17,826 bases of DNA from a bacterium. GTDB lineage: Bacteria; Planctomycetota; J058; JAJDCP01. The position numbers were made by a program, and so were the translations under genes. The stretch is taken from contig JAUIEM010000198.1 in assembly GCA_030428695.1 (NCBI GenBank), positions 1-17,826 of the forward strand. Direction: 5' to 3'. This document shows, piece by piece, positions 7,564 to 13,326 of the stretch. Every line of letters begins with the position of its first letter. Position 1 is the first letter of the stretch. The notes beneath the pieces were generated by a model that worked only from the letters and a program-made list of their open reading frames with translations, was not told the origin of the DNA and did not search any database.

Positions 7564-8016
7564 ATGCCGAAGACCATGCCCCTCGCCAGCGCCTGTCTGT
7601 GCCTGTGCCTCGCGCTCTTGTGGGGGAAGCTACCGCTGTCCCCGGACGCCTCGGTGATCGCCGAGGCCCGCCGCCTGTGTGCCGAGGATGAGCTCGAGGC
7701 CGCGGCCCGCCTGCTCGGCGATGCCCTCGCCGCCCGACCCGCCAGCGTTCCCCTGCGCCTGGAACGCGCCGCGCTGTGCACGCGGCTCGGCTTCCACAGC
7801 ATCGCCTTCCGCGACTATGAAGCGGTGCTCGAGCGCGTGCCGGAGTGCGCCGAGGCCTGGGAGGGGAAGGCGCGTCTGCGCCTGCGGGGGCTCGACATCG
7901 AGGGAGCCCTCGCCGACCTGAGCCGCGCGCTCCGGGCCGAGCCCAGCGCGCGGCGTCGCGAGCTCTTCCGCCGGCTGCGGAGCATCCTCGCGAAGCAGCG
8001 GAGGACGGGGTGCTAG
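7564..8016 (+). CDS. small exported TPR-repeat protein
   Basis: The 150-aa product starts at ATG 7564 with AGGAGG at 7551-7556. It has a hydrophobic N-terminal segment (about 7-20) with several Cys but no proper lipobox, so it is exported or anchored by its N-terminus. About three tetratricopeptide-like helical pairs follow at roughly 28-61, 62-95 (the clearest: LGFHSIAFRDYEAVLERVPE) and 96-129 (DIEGALADLSRALRAEP). TPRs mediate protein contacts, and no enzymatic motif is seen. It diverges from the exported PLD gene across 168 nt, so a common envelope role is possible but unproven. Confidence 0.82.
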   Translation: MPKTMPLASACLCLCLALLWGKLPLSPDASVIAEARRLCAEDELEAAARLLGDALAARPASVPLRLERAALCTRLGFHSIAFRDYEAVLERVPECAEAWEGKARLRLRGLDIEGALADLSRALRAEPSARRRELFRRLRSILAKQRRTGC

Positions 8017-8157
8017 AAGCCTGGTCCGAAAGGCGCCGCGCGGGTGGGTGGATGCCGAGGATCGACGACAACGCGCCCTTTGTTGCGGCTCGGAGGAGGA
8101 GGACGAAGGCAGGCACCCACCCCCGCAAGCCTCGCGAGCGAGGTTCGGGCCACGCTT

Positions 8158-9075
8158 CTAGACCGCCCCCAACAGGTGGAGCAGCAGGGCCTTCTCGGTG
8201 TGCAGGCGGTTGGCGGCCTGGTCGAAGACCCGCGAGGCCGGGCCGTCGATCACCTCGGCGCTGACTTCCTTGCCGCGGTAGGCCGGCAGGCAGTGCAGGA
8301 AGATGGCGCCGTCGGCGGCCCGCTCCATCAGCTCCTGGTCGACCTGGTAGGGGGAGAGCACCCGCATGCGCTCCTGCGCCTCCTCCTCCTGGCCCATGCT
8401 GGCCCAGACGTCGCTGTAGAGCGCGTGGCTGCCCTCGACGCCGGCGAGGTCGGAGGTCACCTCGATCCTCGTGCCCATCGTGTTCGCGAGGTCACGGCAG
8501 CGCTGCATCCAGTCCTCTTCCGGGCCGTACGAGTCCGGGCAGACGACGACGACATCCATGCCGACCAGCGGGCCGATCGCGCACAGGGAGTTCGACACGT
8601 TGTTCGCGGCCCCGACGTAGGCGAGGCGCTTGCCCCGCGTGCCGCCGAGGTGCTCGCGCATCGCCTGGGCGTCGGCGAGGGCCTGACAGGGGTGGGCGAG
8701 GTCGGTCAGGGCGTTGACGACCGGCACCGAGCCGTGCTCGGCGAGGCCCTCGACCTCGGCCTGGTCGAAGGTGCGCACGACCAGGCAGTCGACGTAGCTC
8801 GACAACACCTTCGCGGTGTCGGCGACCGGCTCGCCGCGGCCCATCTGGATGTGGCTCTTGGTCAGGAAGATCGGGTGCATGCCGAGGTGCGCGGCGGCGA
8901 CCTCGAAGCTGACGCGGGTGCGGGTCGAAGACTTCGAGAAGACCATCGCCATCGTCTTGCCGGCCAAGGCGTTGCGGTGCAGATCGCGGTCCTGTTTCAG
9001 GGCTTCGGCCAGGCCGAGCACCTTCTCGATCTCTTCCGATGACAGGTCGAAAACCGTCAGAAAATGGCGCGCCAT
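8158..9075 (-). CDS. argF: ornithine carbamoyltransferase
   Basis: The enzyme transfers the carbamoyl group of carbamoyl phosphate to ornithine to make citrulline in arginine biosynthesis. The product is 305 aa, normal length. It has the carbamoyl-phosphate loop STRTR (50-54, in FSKSSTRTRVSFE), HPCQ (128-131), the ornithine-loop motif DVWASMGQE (222-230), and HCLPAYRGKEV (261-271) with C262. The usual GDGNN motif reads GAANNV (155-160), a small variation. The start is ATG 9075 with GGGAGG upstream. It is transcribed away from mnmA from its own promoter (9140-9112). No other arg gene is in the window, so it appears unlinked. Acetylornithine or other carbamoyltransferases are less likely given the SMG and HCLP motifs. 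Confidence 0.95.
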   Translation of the reverse strand: MARHFLTVFDLSSEEIEKVLGLAEALKQDRDLHRNALAGKTMAMVFSKSSTRTRVSFEVAAAHLGMHPIFLTKSHIQMGRGEPVADTAKVLSSYVDCLVVRTFDQAEVEGLAEHGSVPVVNALTDLAHPCQALADAQAMREHLGGTRGKRLAYVGAANNVSNSLCAIGPLVGMDVVVVCPDSYGPEEDWMQRCRDLANTMGTRIEVTSDLAGVEGSHALYSDVWASMGQEEEAQERMRVLSPYQVDQELMERAADGAIFLHCLPAYRGKEVSAEVIDGPASRVFDQAANRLHTEKALLLHLLGAV

Positions 9076-9111
9076 CGCGTCCTCCCAGGAGTGGTTCGGT
9101 GGTGTGGAACT

Positions 9112-9140
9112 GTCGTATCCGCGCGGACTCCCTGCGTCAA
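9112..9140 (-). promoter_or_regulatory. argF: promoter of argF
   Basis: On the minus strand, -35 TTGACG (9140-9135), an exact 17-bp spacer and -10 TACGAC (9117-9112) lie 37 nt from the argF start. The -35 box stands back-to-back with that of mnmA. Confidence 0.6.
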
Positions 9141-9153
9141 CGGAATTGTCCCA

Positions 9154-9181
9154 TTGACACGGGCCGCGGGCGTGCTACCGT
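9154..9181 (+). promoter_or_regulatory. mnmA: promoter of mnmA
   Basis: A perfect -35 TTGACA (9154-9159), a 16-bp spacer and -10 TACCGT (9176-9181) predict a start near 9188 and a leader of about 32 nt. The -35 is embedded in the small inverted repeat TGTC-CCATT-GACA. Confidence 0.65.
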
Positions 9182-9219
9182 CGCGGAGCGGGAGACACCC
9201 GCAGAAGGAGGATCATCCG

Positions 9220-10257
9220 GTGTCCAGGACTCTGGTCGCGATGTCCGGTGGCGTCGATTCGAGCGTGGCCGCGCTCCTGCTGAAGCGCGCGGGCCACGAC
9301 TGCATCGGCGTGTTCCTCCGCACCGGCGCCCAGACCGAGAGCCCCTCGCGCGGCTGCTGCAGCGTCGAGGACGCGCGGGACGCCAGGCTTGTCGCCGACC
9401 GGCTCGGCATCCCCTTCTACGCCCTCGACGCCAAGCAGGAGTTCTCGCGCATCATCGACTACTTCGTCGAGGAGTACGCCCGCGGACGCACTCCCAACCC
9501 CTGCGCGGTCTGCAACCAGTGGCTGAAGTTCGGCGAGCTGTTCGAGATCGCCCGCGAGCTCGGCGCCGAGGCGGTCGCGACCGGCCACTACGCGCGCATC
9601 GAGGGCGGGCACATCATGCGCGGGGTCGACCGCGGCAAGGACCAGTCGTACTTCCTGTTCGGGATCGGCACCGAAGCGCTCGCCCGCACCCGCTTCCCGG
9701 TCGGGCATCTGCCCAAGGACGAGGTGCGCCAGCTCGCGGAGGAAGCCGGGCTGCCAGTGTTCGGCAAGCCGGACAGCCAGGAGATCTGCTTCGTGCCCGG
9801 CAACGACTACCGCAACGTCCTGCGCGAGCGCGCTCCGGAGACCCTGCGCCCCGGGCCGATCGTCGACGAGGCGGGGAAGACCGTCGGCGAGCACGGCGGC
9901 GTCGCCGGCTTCACCATCGGCCAGCGCCGCGGCCTCGGCGTCGCCCTCGGCTACCCGGCCTACGTCACCGACCTCGACGTCGAGCGGCGCACGGTCACCC
10001 TGGGGCCGAAGGAGAGCCTGCTGAAGACCTCCTTCCGCGCCGAGCTGGTCGCCTGGTACGGCCCGCGGCCGACGGCCGAGCTCGCGTGCGCGGCGCAGAT
10101 CCGCTACCGACATCGGCCGGTCGATTGCCGCCTGCTGGTGCGCGGCGAGCAGATGGAAGTGTCGCTGCGCCGGCCCGTGCCGGCGATCACCCCCGGCCAG
10201 GCGGCGGTCTTCTACGACGGCGAGCGGGTGCTCGGCGGCGGCTGGATCGCGGGCTGA
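9220..10257 (+). CDS. mnmA: tRNA-specific 2-thiouridylase MnmA
   Basis: MnmA adenylates U34 of Lys, Glu and Gln tRNAs and inserts sulfur to form s2U34 in the cytosol. The product is 345 aa. It shows the PP-loop AMSGGVDSS (7-15), the GCCSVEDARDAR segment (45-56), catalytic C95 in TPNPCAVCN, ATGHYARI (120-127), the second catalytic cysteine C190 in DSQEICFVPGNDY, and GFTIGQRRGLG in the central domain. The start is GTG 9220, chosen because AAGGAGGAT (9205-9213) precedes it and the family begins just before the PP-loop. The open frame to the left has no homologous sequence. A small Cys-motif protein follows 38 nt downstream in the same transcript. Confidence 0.97.
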   Translation: MSRTLVAMSGGVDSSVAALLLKRAGHDCIGVFLRTGAQTESPSRGCCSVEDARDARLVADRLGIPFYALDAKQEFSRIIDYFVEEYARGRTPNPCAVCNQWLKFGELFEIARELGAEAVATGHYARIEGGHIMRGVDRGKDQSYFLFGIGTEALARTRFPVGHLPKDEVRQLAEEAGLPVFGKPDSQEICFVPGNDYRNVLRERAPETLRPGPIVDEAGKTVGEHGGVAGFTIGQRRGLGVALGYPAYVTDLDVERRTVTLGPKESLLKTSFRAELVAWYGPRPTAELACAAQIRYRHRPVDCRLLVRGEQMEVSLRRPVPAITPGQAAVFYDGERVLGGGWIAG

Positions 10258-10295
10258 CGGGGCAAGCCCCCGGGGTCGAGAAGGAGAGCCCGGGC

Positions 10296-10667
10296 ATGGA
10301 CACCTTCCGCGTCGTCGACGCCGACTTCCTCGTCGGGCGGCACAACGTCAGACAGGCCCTGGGCCAGACCGACAACGTCTCGGTGCTGACGCAGGCCTGG
10401 GGCCGCTTCGGCGCGCAGCTGCTCCTGCGCAGGCCGTCCGCGCTGCCCTCGGGGCGGGTCCCGCTCTACCTCTGTCCCTGCGGAGACCTCGGCTGCGGCG
10501 CGCTGACCGTCGCGGTCACGCGAGCGGGAGACGTCGTGCGCTGGTCCGACTTCGGCTCGGAGGTGGACCACGAAACGGGCCTGTTCCAGAGCCCCTTCAT
10601 GCGCCGCTTCGGCCCCTTCACCTTCGCCTGGGAAGACTACCGCGACGCCCTGTCCGGCTATCCCTGA
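10296..10667 (+). CDS. conserved hypothetical small protein with a CxCx4C motif, downstream of mnmA
   Basis: The 123-aa protein starts at ATG 10296 with AAGGAG at 10281-10286. Its signature is PLYLCPCGDLGCGALTV (C60, C62, C67), followed by VVRWSDFGSE and a Trp/Phe-rich tail. I recognise a similar motif (CPxCGDLGCGAVT with WxDFG) from uncharacterised actinobacterial proteins, but no function is known to me. The cysteines could bind a metal or take part in thiol chemistry. Co-transcription with mnmA, a thiolation enzyme, makes a sulfur or tRNA link conceivable, though this is speculative. It ends 7 nt from the convergent DUF3047 gene. Confidence 0.85.
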   Translation: MDTFRVVDADFLVGRHNVRQALGQTDNVSVLTQAWGRFGAQLLLRRPSALPSGRVPLYLCPCGDLGCGALTVAVTRAGDVVRWSDFGSEVDHETGLFQSPFMRRFGPFTFAWEDYRDALSGYP

Positions 10668-10674
10668 GCCGCGC

Positions 10675-11364
10675 TCAGTCCCCGCCGAGCAGCTCGAGGT
10701 CGCGGAACCAGCCCTCGACGGCTGCGCCGGTCTGGTCTCCGTCGACCATCACCGCGATCCCCTCGACGTCCGGCGGCGGCCGCCCGAAGGCGCGTTCGAA
10801 GTCGGCGGCGAGGTCACGCTCCTCACGCTGCCAGACGCCGACGCCTTCCGCCCCGCGGAGCACGATCATCTGCACGCTGTCGTTGTAGGGGTTGGTGATC
10901 AGCGTCTCCGGCTCTTCCCGCCCCGCCCACACGTAGCACAGCGCCGTGCCGGGAGCGAAGGGCTCGTCGTCCGCCAGGGTCGCCCGCGCGAGGCGCTCGA
11001 AGAAGCCGGCGTGCTCGGGCTCGAAGGCGAAGCCGACCAGGACCCGCGCGGCGCAGTCGTCGCCGTCCTTGCTCGCGATGTCGGCGTCGACCAGGGCCGC
11101 CGAGACCTTCCACCGCCAGCGCAGCCGCAGCCCCTCGCCGGAGCGGGGCGCGATCGGCCGCGCGAGCATCGTCGCCGAGCCGTCCGCGGCGATCGACAGG
11201 GCCGCGCTGTCGGAGCGCACCGTCGCCGGCGGGATGTCCTCGAAGGGGACGGTGCGCCACGGCTCCGGGGGCCCGTCCTCGGCTGCCGCCGGGAGCTCGA
11301 GCAGCGGCTCCTGGGCGGCGAGCAGCGCGCTGAGGACACAGAGCAGCCAGAAGGGGCGCGGCAT
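10675..11364 (-). CDS. exported DUF3047-family protein
   Basis: The 229-aa product starts at ATG 11364 with GGAGG upstream. An ATG at 11388 in the same frame lacks a good RBS and would put charged residues before the signal peptide (MPRPFWLLCVLSALLAAQ). The mature part matches DUF3047 as I know it: LRWRWKVSAAL, DIASKDGDDCAARVLVGF, ALCYVWA, a TNPYNDSVQMIVLRG block, RDLAADFERAFG, and the closing VEGIAVMVDGDQTGAAVEGWF. It is probably a beta-sandwich envelope or periplasmic protein with no known biochemical role. It is the last gene of the minus-strand operon, 63 nt after asnS, and a hairpin lies in that gap. Confidence 0.85.
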   Translation of the reverse strand: MPRPFWLLCVLSALLAAQEPLLELPAAAEDGPPEPWRTVPFEDIPPATVRSDSAALSIAADGSATMLARPIAPRSGEGLRLRWRWKVSAALVDADIASKDGDDCAARVLVGFAFEPEHAGFFERLARATLADDEPFAPGTALCYVWAGREEPETLITNPYNDSVQMIVLRGAEGVGVWQREERDLAADFERAFGRPPPDVEGIAVMVDGDQTGAAVEGWFRDLELLGGD

Positions 11365-11396
11365 CGATCGCCTCCGGGTCGACATCACGGATGCAA

Positions 11397-11413
11397 CGGA
11401 GCCGCGGGCTCCG
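11397..11413 (-). terminator. short GC hairpin between asnS and the DUF3047 gene
   Basis: CGGAGCC-GCG-GGCTCCG forms a perfect 7-bp stem with a 3-nt loop, 14 nt after the asnS stop. The following bases on the minus strand (TTGCAT) are not a real U-tract, so it is at most a weak or attenuating terminator, or an mRNA-processing or stability element. Confidence 0.3.
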
Positions 11414-11427
11414 CGGTTCTGCCGCCG

Positions 11428-12720
11428 CTACGGGTAGATCCGGTTCAGGCTGCGCGGGAAGGGGATGCACTCGCGGATGTGGGGCCGCCCGCACAGCCAC
11501 GCGACCGTGCGCTCGAGGCCGAGACCGAAGCCTCCGTGCGGCACGGAGCCGTACTTGCGCAGGTCGGTGTACCAGGCGAAGGCCTCGGGCGGCAGCTCGT
11601 GGTCGGCGATCGCCTGCTCGAGGATCGCGAGGTCGTCCTCGCGTTGCCCGCCACCGACCAGCTCGCCGTAGCCCTCGGGGGCGATCAGGTCGACGCCGAG
11701 CACCTGGTCTTTGTTGTCCGGGTCGGCCTTCATGTAGAAGGCCTTGATGTTCTTCGGCCAGTGGGTGATGAACACCGGCTTGTTGTACAGGTCGCCGAGG
11801 ATCTGCTCGTCCGGCGCGCCGAAGTCGGCGCCGACCTCGAAGCCCTCGCTCTTCTCCGTCAGGATCGCCGCCGCCTCGCGGTAGGTCAGGCGCGCGAAGG
11901 GCTCGAGGTAGCCGCGCAGCTGCTCGACGTCGCGGCCGAGGGTCTCGAGCTCGGTCGGGCAGTGCTCGAGGACCTCGCGGATCACGGCGTGCAGGAAGTC
12001 CTCGATCAGCTGGACGACGCCGTCGAAGTCGATGTAGGCGATCTCCGGCTCGACCATCCAGAACTCGGTCAGGTGCTTGCGCGTCTTGCTGCGCTCCGCG
12101 CGGAAGGCAGGCCCGAAGCAGTACACCTTGCCGAAGGCCATCGCCGCCGCTTCCATGTACAGCTGGCCGGACTGGGTCAGGTAGGCCTTGGTGTCGTCGA
12201 AGTAGTCGAGCTCGAAGAGCGTCGTCGTCCCCTCGCACGCGTTCGGCGTGAACATCGGCGCGTCGATGTTGACGAAGCCGCGCTCGCCGAAGAAGCCATG
12301 GATCGCCCGCTTGACCCGGTCGCGCACCCGCAGGGTCGCGTGCTGCAGCTTGCTGCGCAGCCACAGATGCCGGTGGCTGAGCAGGAAGTCGGGGCCGTGG
12401 GCTTGCTTGGAGATCGGGTATTCCGGTCCGGCGTGGACGATCTCGAGGCCGAGGCCGTCGAGCTCGACGCCGCCCGGCGCCCGGTCGTCGAGCTTGACCA
12501 GCCCGCGCACGCGCACCGAGTTCTCCTGGGAAGCGGCCTTGGCGGTCGCGAACACCTCTTCGGGGATGTTCTTCTTGAAGTACACGACCTGGACGGTGCC
12601 GCTGCCGTCGCGCAGGAGCAGGAACACCAGCTTGCCCTTGCTGCGCTTGTTGTACACCCAGCCCTCGAGGGTGACTTCCTTTCCTGCTGCCGCCTTGAGG
12701 TCTCGCACTGCCGTCGCCAT
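11428..12720 (-). CDS. asnS: asparaginyl-tRNA synthetase (domain, with possible separate internal start)
   Basis: This class IIb synthetase charges tRNA-Asn with asparagine. Counted from ATG 12720 it is 430 aa, a normal full length. It has an N-terminal OB-fold anticodon-binding domain (VTLEGWVYNKRSKGK, VQVVYFKK), motif 1 around FVNIDAPMFTPNACEG, motif 2 FRAERSKTRKHLTEFWMVEPE in parts, the AsnRS-type PKNIKAFYMKADPDNK, GELVGGGQRE, motif 3 GFGLGLERTVAWLCG, and the C-terminal IPFPRSLNRIYP. The PK-IKAFYM and PFPR motifs mark AsnRS rather than AspRS. ATG 12720 is preceded by AGGGA five bases upstream, a modest Shine-Dalgarno, so a free AsnRS could be produced in addition to the NadD-AsnRS fusion. 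Which form dominates cannot be told from sequence. Confidence 0.9.
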   Translation of the reverse strand: MATAVRDLKAAAGKEVTLEGWVYNKRSKGKLVFLLLRDGSGTVQVVYFKKNIPEEVFATAKAASQENSVRVRGLVKLDDRAPGGVELDGLGLEIVHAGPEYPISKQAHGPDFLLSHRHLWLRSKLQHATLRVRDRVKRAIHGFFGERGFVNIDAPMFTPNACEGTTTLFELDYFDDTKAYLTQSGQLYMEAAAMAFGKVYCFGPAFRAERSKTRKHLTEFWMVEPEIAYIDFDGVVQLIEDFLHAVIREVLEHCPTELETLGRDVEQLRGYLEPFARLTYREAAAILTEKSEGFEVGADFGAPDEQILGDLYNKPVFITHWPKNIKAFYMKADPDNKDQVLGVDLIAPEGYGELVGGGQREDDLAILEQAIADHELPPEAFAWYTDLRKYGSVPHGGFGLGLERTVAWLCGRPHIRECIPFPRSLNRIYP

Positions 12721-13326
12721 GGTCTTCCCTTTCCGGTACATGTGGTGAGCGCGAATATACGCCTCGACCGGCGGCGGCACCAGCCCCGAAATCCCGCGAC
12801 CGGCCGCCAAGCGCGCTCGAATCGCGCTCGACGAGATCGGATCGGGCTCCATGTGGACACGATGGATGGCGGTCGGGTAGTCCGGCAGGGGCGCGTCATG
12901 GCCGGGTCGGTTGACGCAGACCAGCTCGATCTGCGCGAACAGCTCGGCCGCCCGCCGCCAGGTGTGCATGCGGTGCCACCAGTCGCCGCCGACGATCAGG
13001 AGCAGCGTCGCCGCCGGCCAGCGCTCCCGCAGTGTCAACACGGTGTCGATGGTGTAGGAGCGGCCGGTGCGGCGCAGCTCGAGGTCGTCGACCGCCAGCC
13101 AGCGCTCCCCCCGGTTGGCCTGGTCGGCCGCCAGCCGGGCCATCGCCAGGCGCTCTTCGGCCGGCGCGAGCTCAGGGCGGTCGCGCTTGTGAGGAGGAGA
13201 TGCCGACGGGATCAGCAGCACGCGCGACAGCCCGAGCTGCGTCCACACGCTGCGGGCCAGGGCGAGATGGCCGCGGTGGATCGGGTTGAAGGTGCCCCCG
13301 AGCAGCCCGATCCGCTCGCCGCTCAA
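11428..13326 (-). CDS. nadD-asnS: continuous NadD-AsnRS reading frame (nicotinate-nucleotide adenylyltransferase fused to asparaginyl-tRNA synthetase)
   Basis: One frame of 632 codons joins two enzymes. Residues 1-~201 are NadD, which makes deamido-NAD from nicotinate mononucleotide and ATP: GLLGGTFNPIHRGH (7-20), IPSASPPHKR (39-48), SYTIDTV (90-96), ISSSAIRARL (164-173), and the family's usual end VPPPVEAYIRAHHMY (183-197). Residues 203-632 are full-length AsnRS. No stop codon lies between them: the linker RKGKT runs directly into the AsnRS Met. No stop occurs nearby in the other two frames either, so a simple indel error does not explain it. The start is TTG 13326 and overlaps the stop of the FHA gene (TTGA). 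NadD therefore cannot be made without the AsnRS part unless the protein is cleaved, while AsnRS may also start internally. Confidence 0.88.
   Translation of the reverse strand: MSGERIGLLGGTFNPIHRGHLALARSVWTQLGLSRVLLIPSASPPHKRDRPELAPAEERLAMARLAADQANRGERWLAVDDLELRRTGRSYTIDTVLTLRERWPAATLLLIVGGDWWHRMHTWRRAAELFAQIELVCVNRPGHDAPLPDYPTAIHRVHMEPDPISSSAIRARLAAGRGISGLVPPPVEAYIRAHHMYRKGKTMATAVRDLKAAAGKEVTLEGWVYNKRSKGKLVFLLLRDGSGTVQVVYFKKNIPEEVFATAKAASQENSVRVRGLVKLDDRAPGGVELDGLGLEIVHAGPEYPISKQAHGPDFLLSHRHLWLRSKLQHATLRVRDRVKRAIHGFFGERGFVNIDAPMFTPNACEGTTTLFELDYFDDTKAYLTQSGQLYMEAAAMAFGKVYCFGPAFRAERSKTRKHLTEFWMVEPEIAYIDFDGVVQLIEDFLHAVIREVLEHCPTELETLGRDVEQLRGYLEPFARLTYREAAAILTEKSEGFEVGADFGAPDEQILGDLYNKPVFITHWPKNIKAFYMKADPDNKDQVLGVDLIAPEGYGELVGGGQREDDLAILEQAIADHELPPEAFAWYTDLRKYGSVPHGGFGLGLERTVAWLCGRPHIRECIPFPRSLNRIYP
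12726..12730 (-). promoter_or_regulatory. asnS: possible internal ribosome binding site for separate AsnRS
   Basis: AGGGA within GGAAAGGGAAGACC lies 5 nt before ATG 12720, inside the nadD-asnS frame. It is weaker than most RBSs in this window but would allow free AsnRS to be made. Confidence 0.4.

Noticed and set aside
7564..7620. Lipoprotein signal in the TPR protein (Cys-rich N-terminus)
   Set aside because: The residues before the candidate Cys (ASA-C at position 11) lack the Leu/Val at -3, and the hydrophobic stretch lies after the Cys rather than before it.
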